Below, piece after piece: positions 10,101 through 19,300 of a stretch of 64,000 nt of DNA. Source of the stretch: an uncultured Flavobacteriaceae bacterium (lineage in GTDB: Bacteria > Bacteroidota > Bacteroidia > Flavobacteriales > Flavobacteriaceae); the NCBI GenBank assembly GCA_947502495.1, contig CANNAC010000001.1, forward strand, positions 1-64,000, in the 5' to 3' direction. The notes beneath the pieces were generated by a model. The model saw only the letters and a list, made by a program, of their open reading frames with translations, was not told where the DNA came from and made no database searches. Positions within the stretch are counted from its first letter, which is position 1; each line of letters starts with the position of its first letter. The position numbers and the translations under genes are program-made.

Positions 10101-12005
10101 TAATTCTACAGCAGAAATAGAAACGCAACCTGTAGTATTACTAACTACTCTAATATACACCGTTTGCATATTTGGCTCCGTATTATTAAAATTTTGATAA
10201 TCTGTAATTGGGTTATCTCCAGTTTGTGCATCTCCATTTGTTAAATGAAAAGTTACTGTAACATCTGTTAAACCATTTAGTACATCTGGAATTATTGTCG
10301 ATAAATCGAAAGCTGCTAATCCATCATCATCTGGCTCACAAGCGTTAATTTGTTGCGTATCTGTATTGATATCTGGGTTTTCTAAAATGTTTAATAATAG
10401 TGTTGTGGTGCTAATACATCCTGTCGAAGCATCCATAACACTTACAAAAAGTTGATCTGTTGTGCTGATATTTGGATACGGCATCGGAATTGGGTTTGCT
10501 CCAGTATCCGCGTCTATTTGCGAGTAGTGATAGTTTACAATGTATCCCGTATTTCCACCAGTAATTTCGTCGTCTTTAACCGATAAATCTGTCGTTGTAA
10601 AACCATCAGAAGTAGCATCATCACAGGCGTCCAATTGTGTTGGAGCTGTAACTATAGGTAAAGGATTTACAAATAAGTTAAAAGTAGAAAATGCTAAACA
10701 ACCATTATCAATATCTTCAATTCTTACATGAATTATTTGTGGATTCGTTCCGTTTACAATAGGAGCAGTAATGGCATTGTTTCCAGATTGCGCATTAGAA
10801 TTTGTATAGTGGTAGGTAATATTATAACTAGATGCCGGTACAGCGGCTAGTACTTGGCTATCCATTGTAGAAAGATCGAAGGTTTCTTCTTCGTCATTAC
10901 TAATGTCATCACAAATTTCGTAATCTGCAATGGTACCAGCAGATTGTTCTGAGCTCAATGTGATAAGGATTTCATCTGTGATTTCACAAACAGTACCACC
11001 AATTGGCATAGTAACTACAACTTGATATAATCCAGATTGTGTTACGTTTTTTATATGTGGAGGTACTTCATTAGGAATTAAAGTGCTATTTAAAAACCAT
11101 TCATAAGATGCTAAAGGGTTTTCTGTGTCGGCATTTATAGAAACAGAATCGGCACATGTTGTGATATCCGGACCTAAATCTACTGTAGCATTAAAACTAT
11201 TTCCTTCAATAAAAACTGCAGAATCATAATTTTGATCGTCTTGATCTGCAATTACTAATTTTATATGATATTGTACATTTGGGATAATGGTTGCTGTTGC
11301 AGAAAGCACAGTGGTTCGCCCATTAAAGTTTGTATCTCCAACGTTATAACCATCAAAGTACATTTCGTTTTCGGCAGCACAATGACCAACAATTTCATCA
11401 TGTATAGTACTTGTGTTTACTGGTATATTCGTTCCTGGTACTACCGCAATATTGGTATATGTAGTTGTGCCAACTTCTCTTAAAAGGAAAGCAAAACCAT
11501 CAGAGTATTCACAAGGATATGTTGCGTAATATTCTTCAGAAGCTAAAATATAATTAAACTGAATTTGGTTGGTTACCGAAACGAAATCGAATTCAATAGA
11601 AGTTGCATTTACAGTATTGGAAATACCAAGAGCCGTTTCTATATCTGGATCTGTTGCCCAGTTTGCATCACCATCGTGCATGTTATTTGCATTGGTAGCA
11701 TTACCAGCCGAAACCGAGTTTCCTGTAGATAATAATATCCCGTTTTCAAACGGAAAGTTAGAAGTCCCTTTTTCAAAATAACCATAACTAGTTAGCCCGT
11801 TAATACTTCCATTTACATTAGAAACAATATTGGAAACTTCTACACAACCTTGAATTAAATTATTCTCTATAAGTTGTTGCGGTGTTTGCGTGTTGTCTAT
11901 TGAAATTTGTTGCGAAAACGAGTTTTGCAAAAAGCTTATACTTGCTAGTACGCAGGTAAACAGTAGCTTTGACAGTTGGTTTGTGTTTATTAAACTCTTT
12001 TTCAA
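7140..12005 (-). CDS. Giant T9SS type B protein: choice-of-anchor L head and eleven Cys-Asp repeats
   Basis: 1621 residues. The start is a TTG at 12005, because no ATG lies between the promoter at 12032-12063 and a proper signal peptide (MKKSLINTNQLSKLLFTCVL...FSQQ). A choice-of-anchor L domain spans about 30-280 (TPQQLIENNLIQGC, ILASEEYYATYPC, LVIADQDDQNYDSAVFIEG). An Ig-like segment follows. Eleven repeats of 85-95 residues come next, each opening with a Cys plus acidic motif (CDDATSDGFTTTDL, CDTDDDGYTSISL, CDTDTDGRTNFDL) and ending with P.T.Y.R...GC-like strands. A second Ig-like segment precedes the type B tail in the last 85 residues (PLFVTPNNDGYNDTW, VFDRYGKLLKTL, DYWFLAEV, end NFTLKR). 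Likely a long, stalk-like surface adhesin. Confidence 0.93.
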   Translation of the reverse strand: MKKSLINTNQLSKLLFTCVLASISFLQNSFSQQISIDNTQTPQQLIENNLIQGCVEVSNIVSNVNGSINGLTSYGYFEKGTSNFPFENGILLSTGNSVSAGNATNANNMHDGDANWATDPDIETALGISNTVNATSIEFDFVSVTNQIQFNYILASEEYYATYPCEYSDGFAFLLREVGTTTYTNIAVVPGTNIPVNTSTIHDEIVGHCAAENEMYFDGYNVGDTNFNGRTTVLSATATIIPNVQYHIKLVIADQDDQNYDSAVFIEGNSFNATVDLGPDITTCADSVSINADTENPLASYEWFLNSTLIPNEVPPHIKNVTQSGLYQVVVTMPIGGTVCEITDEILITLSSEQSAGTIADYEICDDISNDEEETFDLSTMDSQVLAAVPASSYNITYHYTNSNAQSGNNAITAPIVNGTNPQIIHVRIEDIDNGCLAFSTFNLFVNPLPIVTAPTQLDACDDATSDGFTTTDLSVKDDEITGGNTGYIVNYHYSQIDADTGANPIPMPYPNISTTDQLFVSVMDASTGCISTTTLLLNILENPDINTDTQQINACEPDDDGLAAFDLSTIIPDVLNGLTDVTVTFHLTNGDAQTGDNPITDYQNFNNTEPNMQTVYIRVVSNTTGCVSISAVELHANILQSGTNIINFSACDDVTNDGIHDFDLIGIADNIANNLEDVTVTFYETEQNQTDDLNEIDKSVPYTVTESPHTLYVTIESFGCIYFSSILLYINPPTIIQPLNPVDYCDTDDDGYTSISLADFDAYVSEGITNTSVTYFLSEEDADNNDNQLPPFYTNTTNPQIVYTRVRNTDSGCFDVAELEIQVIPAPTVMQPNDIVICDDDYDALYLINLDDKIAEIVTSTSNLRITFHTSENDANTNNGAITNTTAYNANTQTIYTRVASEITGCFALVIFEIIVNTEPVFTTIPNFINCESDGDQIEDFIFNQKDAEILNGQTGKRVLYFETAQDALDRTAIIDKNVAYQNTDNPQEIFVRVENYSDIDCFDTTSFNIEVGLIPVFTAPSSFIVCDDIANDGIESFDFSEKIAEMSAASTENLIITFYTSFDDAENEENSLPMQYENTENPQQIYARIENGTFCHGIAQFGLNIIQVPNVNPTGPLQKCDTDTDGRTNFDLTAVEVDVLGVRQNDIEITYHPSFSDVEAHTNIINTPSNYINTSNPQTAYIKITSTISLCYVAVPIALIVDVPPTINAISNIETCANVDNSMNLEDTIYALIDDTTDVAVTFYSNASDAQNAQNALDSNYTYVSNNDTIYVRAENTNSNCFSTSSFELQVNSSPTAFTISDLETCDDDDNSEIQEFNLEAQTPIVLGSQNPNDFNVTYHELEDEAIANENEIVDLNYFAFNGQTFYIRIENKTTLCYSITSFNTIVHRKPIVEIEDQTICLESLPLIVSAYTGFSNDTYAWSTSATTSEIEITAIGSYSVTVTSDFGCTTSATFNVMESEQATIEFTEQVDFSDPNNITVTISGIGDYFYILDNGPAQESNFFDNVTLGTHIITVLDANGCASATKEIIIMDTPLFVTPNNDGYNDTWHITGVNQLTGTIVYVFDRYGKLLKTLAHNSPGWDGTYRGQNMPTDDYWFLAEVIKDGKKFELKGNFTLKR

Positions 12006-12031
12006 TTTATTAGGGCTTTTATTCTATGCCT

Positions 12032-12063
12032 CAAAAGTACATAGAATTTAGTTGAAATGCAAA
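12032..12063 (-). promoter_or_regulatory. Promoter: TTTG-N20-TACTTTTG
   Basis: On the minus strand TTTG (12060-12063) and TACTTTTG (12032-12039) are 20 bases apart, a full match to the Bacteroidota -33/-7 promoter. It reads into the 1621-residue gene with a leader of about 20 bases that holds no ATG, which supports the TTG start at 12005. Confidence 0.7.
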
Positions 12064-12095
12064 TAAAAACGATGAAATACACGTTATTGAATGGG

Positions 12096-13913
12096 TTATC
12101 TATTTAGATATACCCAACCAGTTATAATTTTGTAGTTGATATCGTTTAAGTTTAGCACATAAAAGTAAGTGCCAACAGGAAGAAGTTGCCCTTGGTTGTT
12201 AATTCCTCTATTGGCTCTGCCTTCCCATCTTGTAGCATTATCTCCAACAAAAATTAACGTACCATATCTATTGTAAATCTGAAGTTCATGCTTTTCAAAA
12301 ATATCGTATAAATCTTGAATGTTAAACCAGTCATTAACCGTGTCATTATTTGGTGAAAACCCTTGCGGAATAGTAGGAGGACAGTTTTCTGTTCGTAAAA
12401 TAAATTGATAGATTTTGAAGCATTCCTCGTTTGTATCCTTAATGTAAATGGTTTGCGGGCTTTCAGTACTTTGGTAATCTTCGGGATTCATTATGTCATT
12501 TTCATCATCAAGAAGGTCTTCAAAATTTTCATAAAAATGAATCGTATTAATATCTATATAGCTAATAAAATCTAGTTGCTCAGTTAAATCGAAAATAGCA
12601 GTATTAAACCCAATATCGCAACTTAAAATAGCGTCTAATTCTATAATTGCGGGTAACGGAATAAGTTGTACGTTTTCTGTTGTGCTGTTATTGGTTTCGT
12701 TGAGCTCCATAACAATACCGTTACTATTACCAATATCATCTACAGCCAATGTTAAGGTAAAGTCATCTGGAATGGTATTGGGTATGTTTAACGTGATGTT
12801 TCCATTTTCTAAACCACCAATAGCTATTTCGTTTTGCGTGGTACTTTGCGCTATAAGTTGGGCGTTTGCGTAAAAGGCAATCGGTGTATTCGCAGCTAAG
12901 GCAGCGGTGCTATTTATGTTAAATACGGTATAATCTAGGTCTATGGTTTTGCTATAACAAGGAATAGAATAATTGCTGATTTCTATGGTAGCATCTGGTA
13001 GTTGGCTATTTAAAACAGTAATTATATTATTTAAAATAATTAAGTCTGCTTGTGTCGTTAATTTTACGGTTGCAGAAGTGTCTCCAGGAGCAATATTATT
13101 TTGAATGGAATACACATCTAAATCGCCATTATAAAAGGTAGTAGAATTGGTAAAGGTATTTGTACCGTTAAAGGCATTATTTGCTAAATTTAATGGCGGA
13201 CTAGAAATAACGGTATTATTTATAGATAAGGTTTCACCAAGATTTAAAGCATTATCTCCTTCCCAAGCAAGAAAACCAATTTTTGCACCTTGTGTATCTA
13301 AAACGTTGAGGTTATCTATAACTATGGTTTTTTCTTGTACGTTTCGGTTAATAATTTCTAATCCTAAAAACAAGTTGATTTGATTTAAGGGAAGCGAATT
13401 ATCTTGGTATATAATATAGATACTCCATCCTGCAAAATTGGTTCTATTTTCGCAGTAGCCAGGATGGTTTGTTAATGTATCTGAAATATCTAAATTAGTG
13501 AGTTCATAACTCGTGTCACCCTGCGTTGTTATTAGATCTGTGATTTTGGAAGCACAAGAAAAATAGGTGAGTGTTCCAAAGTTGTCATCTTCAAAATTAA
13601 CGTTGTGCACGTTTTCGGCAGTAATAGGAATGTTGTTTAGAGATACTTCAAAATCTCCTTCTCCAGATCCCGCCCAAAACAAGTATGCTTCCTTAATGGT
13701 TGTGTTGGCAGGCATTTGCAAATCTGCTAGTGATGCAGGAAGAATTTGACAAAAAGTACTTTGGTTATTTTCTGCCGGATTTAAGGTGTTACCAATAGCC
13801 AAGTAATCGTAACGCCCGTTAAATTGCTGAAACAGTGTTATTTCTTGTGCATGAACCTGAAAAAGGCTTAGGACAAGGAACAAAATAAATAGAAAGAGAC
13901 GGCGCGTTTTCAT
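12096..13913 (-). CDS. T9SS type B secreted protein with CARDB-like segment
   Basis: 605 residues. The signal peptide is MKTRRLFLFILFLVLSLFQV..AQ. The N-terminal 270 residues (FNGRYDYLAIGNTLN, AYLFWAGSGEGDFEV, NRTNFAGWSIYIIYQ) form a domain common in secreted flavobacterial proteins that I cannot name. Residues of about 310-420 resemble a CARDB or similar adhesion fold (TLAVDDIGNSN, ELNETNNSTTENVQL). One Cys-Asp repeat follows (CDIGFNTAIFDL ... SPQTIYIKDTNEECF). The type B tail is PQGFSPNNDTVNDWFNI, YNRYGTLIF, PVGTYFYVLNLND, end GWVYLNR. That tail is of the same subtype as the 831-residue protein, although four intervening or neighbouring genes have the other subtype. Exported surface protein. 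Confidence 0.9.
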   Translation of the reverse strand: MKTRRLFLFILFLVLSLFQVHAQEITLFQQFNGRYDYLAIGNTLNPAENNQSTFCQILPASLADLQMPANTTIKEAYLFWAGSGEGDFEVSLNNIPITAENVHNVNFEDDNFGTLTYFSCASKITDLITTQGDTSYELTNLDISDTLTNHPGYCENRTNFAGWSIYIIYQDNSLPLNQINLFLGLEIINRNVQEKTIVIDNLNVLDTQGAKIGFLAWEGDNALNLGETLSINNTVISSPPLNLANNAFNGTNTFTNSTTFYNGDLDVYSIQNNIAPGDTSATVKLTTQADLIILNNIITVLNSQLPDATIEISNYSIPCYSKTIDLDYTVFNINSTAALAANTPIAFYANAQLIAQSTTQNEIAIGGLENGNITLNIPNTIPDDFTLTLAVDDIGNSNGIVMELNETNNSTTENVQLIPLPAIIELDAILSCDIGFNTAIFDLTEQLDFISYIDINTIHFYENFEDLLDDENDIMNPEDYQSTESPQTIYIKDTNEECFKIYQFILRTENCPPTIPQGFSPNNDTVNDWFNIQDLYDIFEKHELQIYNRYGTLIFVGDNATRWEGRANRGINNQGQLLPVGTYFYVLNLNDINYKIITGWVYLNR

Positions 13914-13943
13914 AGTCTTCTATGTAAATGTACGCGATTCATT

Positions 13944-16391
13944 TTAGCGTATTAATGAAAAATGGTTGAAATACTCTCTTCCGTCTTGCAAAGTAATCGC
14001 AAACCAATAATCTTCACTGGGTACATTTTCACCATTAAAAGTACCATCCCAACCGGCACCGGAAGGATTTATTTGTTTGATAAGTTTTCCGTAGCGATTA
14101 AAAATTTTAATCTTAGTATTTGGTTGTATCGGGTTAGAGATTCCTAGCACTTGCCAAGTATCATGAAAGCCATCGTTATTTGGTGTAAAGTACTGCGGAA
14201 AGCCAATTACAGAAACAGATTCTTCTACAATACCACAATTGTTTTTAATATCCATCACCGCAATGGTGTACATGCCTGGATATACATTTTCAAAAATATT
14301 ACTCGTTTGATACGGAAGATATAGCACGCCATCACTATCATATAGTGCGTATTCATAAATACCTTCACCAGAAGTTAAAACGGTTATAGTATTGCTAATG
14401 TTTCCGTCGGCAACTTCAACAGCATCAATTGTTGCTATATTAGATGCCTCAACAGTTATCGTTCTAGATTTTTCACACCCTTTATTATTGGTGACAGTTA
14501 CCTTGTAGTTTCCTATTTCATTTACTTGAATCTCGTTGGTTGTTTCGCCATTAGACCATTGATAACTATAATCATTAGGATTGCCAATAACGCCACTTTT
14601 TAAGGTTATGTTTTGTGGATAAAAGTTTAAACAATACAATACGGTTTCGTCTTCTAATATATCTGGAAGTTCATTTATTATAACGAAAACTTCACTAATA
14701 CCATAACAGGCATTATTGTCTTCAGCTCTAGCAAAAAGCGTTTGTGCATACGGGTTTGTGTTGGTGTATGGTGTTGCTAATTCGTTTTGTTCTAAAAGTG
14801 CATCATTGTATGTTTCATAATACGTTATTGGAAGTGCGATGCTATTTATAGTTTGAATATCTGTTGTGAAATCGGCAAGGTTAAAAGTATTTATACCATC
14901 TTCAGAAGCTAATTCATCACAAACTTCAGGAGCATTATAATCTTGAATTTGCGTCGTACTAACTTCAAGTTCTAGCGTAGCAACCGAGAAACATCCTGTT
15001 GTGTTATTAATGATTTGCGCATGCACAGTCTCTGGATTTGTAGTATTAGTAAAACTATTACCATCTATTTCATTCGTGCTATCTTCTGCGTCTGTATTGG
15101 AAGAATAAAATTTCACGGAAGTATTTGTTATTCCCCCTGTTAAAGCGTCTTGTGCTTCAAAAAGATTAAATAACGTTAAACCATCCATGATACCATCTTC
15201 GTCACACTGAAAAAGAGAACTATTAAAACTATTAGGAACAGATTGTGTTACCAAGTTTAAGGTAGTAATGTTTTTGCAATCTGGTTCGGTAGCACTTTCA
15301 ATTCGAACAAAAAGAGTGGTATTGGTACTGTAATATGGACTAGATAAAGCACTTGTGTTATTGAGCGCTTGCGCATTAGTTTCATGGTAAGTTATGTTTA
15401 CTTGCGAAGCATCTTGGCCATCTAAGATTTCTATTGTTTTAGATTCTAAATTAAAAAAGGTAAATCCATCTGAAGGATTGCCATCATCATAATTATCGCA
15501 ACTTAACAAGTTTGTAGGAGCAACAAAATCGGGGCCTGAATTTACGGTTAATACAAAAGGAGCAATATCAAAACAACCGGTTGTGTTATTTGTTAATCTA
15601 GCAAAAATAGTTTTTGGGTTTGCGGTATTTGTATACGGACTACTCAATGGGCTAGCATTAAGGTTAGCGTCACTTTCCGAATCATGATAACTAATCCTAA
15701 CATTTGTTTGTGCGCCAATAATAGAAGCAGTATTGTTTTCTAAATTGAAAGTTGTGGTCCCATCATTAAAAGGGGCAATTATATCACAGTTTTCTATATT
15801 TAAAGCATCGGAACTACCTGCGTCATTGGTAGGCGGTTCTGCAAATTCTGCGGTTCCTGTCCATTCTAAACTAAAAGGACTTGTACCAACAGGTCTATCA
15901 ATAACAATAAAGTAGGTTTCTCCAGCAAGCACATTTAGCCATCTAACAAAACTGTTTCCTTCGGCTGCTGGACCTTCGGTTGTCTCTGTTTCTGTACCAT
16001 TCATTCCTGTTAAATTATTGCCTTGCCCTGCTGCTTCTGGATTCGTAGTGGAGCATCGTATTGCTTGACCTAAAGCGCCACAACTAACATTTGGACCAAA
16101 CACAAAAAAATCATAATCTATTTGAATTAATGTGCTGTTTGGTCGTAATGTAAATCCAAGTGTCCCATTATTAACTGCAGTAACTTGCAACCATAAGCTA
16201 TTGTTTTCCTGACTTTGGCAGGTGTTAGAACCAGATAGTTCTTGTGTGCCAATGCCGTTAGCATTCAAATTTACACTGGAGTTTCCACAAACAATAACTG
16301 CGTCTATACAATCTGTTGGTAGTTGAGCAAAGGTAAACTGAACAAAGAAAATTGCTAGAAGTAGTATTTGTGTTTTTTTATTTTTTTTCAA
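13944..16391 (-). CDS. T9SS type B secreted protein, four Cys-Asp repeats
   Basis: 815 residues. It starts at a TTG (16391) six bases after the stop of the upstream gene; no ATG precedes the signal peptide (MKKNKKTQILLLAIFFVQFTFAQ). The head, about 24-185, is a Cys-rich domain found at the start of many flavobacterial adhesins (CIDAVIVCGNSSVNLN, DYDFFVFGPNVSCG, ETYFIVIDRPVG). Four Cys-Asp repeats follow (CDNYDDG...DGFTFFNL, CDEDGIMDGLTLFNL, CDELASEDGINTFNL), then an Ig-like segment (YSYQWSNGETTNEIQVNEIG). The type B tail ends HFSLIR. About 460 C-terminal residues are very close to the same part of the 1114-residue protein upstream, while the heads are unrelated. Probably translated in one message with it. 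Confidence 0.9.
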   Translation of the reverse strand: MKKNKKTQILLLAIFFVQFTFAQLPTDCIDAVIVCGNSSVNLNANGIGTQELSGSNTCQSQENNSLWLQVTAVNNGTLGFTLRPNSTLIQIDYDFFVFGPNVSCGALGQAIRCSTTNPEAAGQGNNLTGMNGTETETTEGPAAEGNSFVRWLNVLAGETYFIVIDRPVGTSPFSLEWTGTAEFAEPPTNDAGSSDALNIENCDIIAPFNDGTTTFNLENNTASIIGAQTNVRISYHDSESDANLNASPLSSPYTNTANPKTIFARLTNNTTGCFDIAPFVLTVNSGPDFVAPTNLLSCDNYDDGNPSDGFTFFNLESKTIEILDGQDASQVNITYHETNAQALNNTSALSSPYYSTNTTLFVRIESATEPDCKNITTLNLVTQSVPNSFNSSLFQCDEDGIMDGLTLFNLFEAQDALTGGITNTSVKFYSSNTDAEDSTNEIDGNSFTNTTNPETVHAQIINNTTGCFSVATLELEVSTTQIQDYNAPEVCDELASEDGINTFNLADFTTDIQTINSIALPITYYETYNDALLEQNELATPYTNTNPYAQTLFARAEDNNACYGISEVFVIINELPDILEDETVLYCLNFYPQNITLKSGVIGNPNDYSYQWSNGETTNEIQVNEIGNYKVTVTNNKGCEKSRTITVEASNIATIDAVEVADGNISNTITVLTSGEGIYEYALYDSDGVLYLPYQTSNIFENVYPGMYTIAVMDIKNNCGIVEESVSVIGFPQYFTPNNDGFHDTWQVLGISNPIQPNTKIKIFNRYGKLIKQINPSGAGWDGTFNGENVPSEDYWFAITLQDGREYFNHFSLIR

Positions 16392-16397
16392 AAGGAC

Positions 16398-19300
16398 TTA
16401 TCTTTTTAGGGTAAAATGGTTAAAGTATTCTCTTCCATCTTGAAGTATAACTGCAAACCAATAATCATCGCTTTGTAAAACCTCGCCATTAAATGTACCG
16501 TCCCAACCTGGACCTGTAGGACTAATTTGTTTTAGCAGTTTTCCATATCGGTCAAAAATCTTAATTTTTGTATTTGGTTGAAAAACATTAGAAACACCAT
16601 ACACTTGCCAAAAATCATTAACACCATCATTATTAGGTGTAAAGAATTTAGGGAAGCCAATTACAGAAATTATTTCTTCTGTAATACCACAGCTATTTTT
16701 TAAATCTCTAACAGAAACGGTATAAATTCCGCCAGGAGCGACATTGGTAAAAATGTTACTTGTTTGGTAATTGGTATGTAAACCGGCAGCATTAAAAAGT
16801 GCGTAATCGTATTCTCCTTCACCGGAGGCATGAACGATAATTGTATTATTTGAAGAAGCATCTACAATGTCAATAGAGTCAATAGTTGCAATGTTGGAGG
16901 CTTCTACAGTAATTGTTCTGTCTTTTTTGCAGTTTTCTGCATTGGTAACTGTTACGGTATACGTTCCAATTTCATTAATTTGAATTTCGTTGGTGGTTTC
17001 TCCATTAGACCATTCATAGGAGTAATCTGCAGGATTCCCCATAACACCACTTTTTAAAGTTATGGTATCAGGATATATATTTAAACAATATAGCGTAGTT
17101 TCATCTTCTAGTAGTTGCGGAAGTTGATTAATGGTAATGCTTATTTCACTAATACCATAACATGTATTGTTATCTTCAGCTCTAGCATAGATGGTTTGTG
17201 TATAAGGATTTGTATTGGTGTACGGAGAAGATAATTCTGCTTCTTCTAAAAGCGCATCGTTATAGGTTGGATAGTATTTTATTGGAAATGTAATACCATT
17301 TATGCTTTGTATATCTGTTGTGAAATCGTTTAAATCAAAAGTGTTTATACCATCTTCAGAATCGCTCTCATCACAAACTGCTGGCGCATTATAATCTTGA
17401 ATTTGCGTCGTACTTACTTCTAAGGTAAGGCTTGTAATAGCCGTACATGCTGTGGTGTTATTCGTTATTAAGGCATAAACAGTTTCCGGATTAGTGGTAT
17501 TAGGATAGTTGGTGCCATCGACCTCATTGATGTCGGCTTCCGCATCTGCTAATTCGCGATAAAATGTAACCGAAACATTGGTTGCACTTCCGGTTAAAGC
17601 ATCTTCGGCTTCTGTAAGATTAAATATCGTTTTGCCATCTATAATTCCATCTTCATCACATTGAAATAAGCTGCTGTCAAAACGGTTTGGTAACGGGTTT
17701 ACAATGATATCAAAAAAGGTAGTATCATAACAGTCTGTATTTAAGTTGTTTTCAATTCGAACAAAAATTCTTTCTAGATTTGGCGTTTGAGTGTAATAGG
17801 TGTTTGGTAAAACAGGAGTTCCTGCATTAGCATTTGCTTGTCTACTATGGTACGTTATTGTATAATCTGCAGGGTTTTGTAATAGGAGTACCTCTGCATT
17901 AAAATCGGTAAGCAAGACTTCTATTTGCCCGTTAGTATCATCTCCATCAGTAGCATCATCACAAGTTTTGAAATTGTCAACAAAGTTTGCGATTGGTGTG
18001 TTAAAAATGGCTATTTCAAAAGAAGTAGTATCGTAACAATTGGGATTATTAACGCTATGAATTCTAGCAATGATAGTTTGTGGATTTTCTTGATTATCGT
18101 ACATGCCTAGAATTTCATTTTCATTATTATCTGCATCTTCTTGATTTTCAAAATAATGAACATCAAACTTTCTAGAATCCTGAGCTCCTAGAATAGAATT
18201 GTCTTGTGAGGTAAAATCAAATGCCCAATGGTCATTATTGTTGTCATCACAAATTACAATATCTGCTGGTTGGCTTGCTACAGGAATTTCATAATACTTT
18301 ACAACAGCTTGTCCTTCTTTAGATTCACAATCATTACCTGGAACTTGTACTTCCACTTCATAATTCCCTTCTGTGTTTATGGTTAATTGATATGGAGGTG
18401 TAGGTGTTGCTATTGCTACGCCATCCAAAGTCCAAGAATAAATTGCACCAACAATTTCTTCTGCTTCTAGAGTATAAATATCTCCTGTACATAAAGGTAA
18501 TTGGATGGTTTGTGAAGTATTTCCAATAATATCTATTTTTTCTGAAAAATAAGAGGAAATAAAAGGAGGTAAGCCTTGTCTAGCTAATCTGCCATTTAAG
18601 CTTATCGCATTTTGTGTGTAATTACAAGCAACGCCTAAAATATTAGGAGATTCTATAGTGCTTAAAAAAGGTAATCCTGTGTTATAAGTACTGCTTTCGG
18701 TTTTATAAATTTTACTATCCGGACCTAATTGAAGTGCGCTTCTATAGCCTTGACTTATATCTATGTTTGTTTGACTAGAACTAATATTTCCAGCTGTTAA
18801 ATCATATTGCAAAATAGCACTTCGTTGGCTTGAAGGTGGAGGATTAATGTTTTGACTCGCATCATTATAAGAACTTATATAAAGGACTTGACTATTAGAA
18901 GAAAATTCAATGCCATAAGGATAAATTGCGCCATTAAGATTTGCTGGGTTTATTACTATTTGTCGTGGCGCAGAAACTAAACCTGTATTTACATCAAAAT
19001 CATATATAAATAAACCAAATCGAATATTTGCAGATACTAGTTTTGTGCCATCTGGAGACAATTTTAAGTAACCTCTTCTTTCTGAAATATTTCTACTTGT
19101 ATCTGTAAATGTAACTGGTGTAGTGTTTACTCCTGTCGCACTAACCTTGAATGCATAAAAAGTATTGTTATTATCATCTACTGCTTGGCTATTTGTATAC
19201 GCATCATTAGCAGCATAGGTAATTACCCAAATTTCACCAGAATCACAATCTTTAAGAACAGCACTTAATTTTTCAGAAGCCTTATATAGCAATCTTTGGT

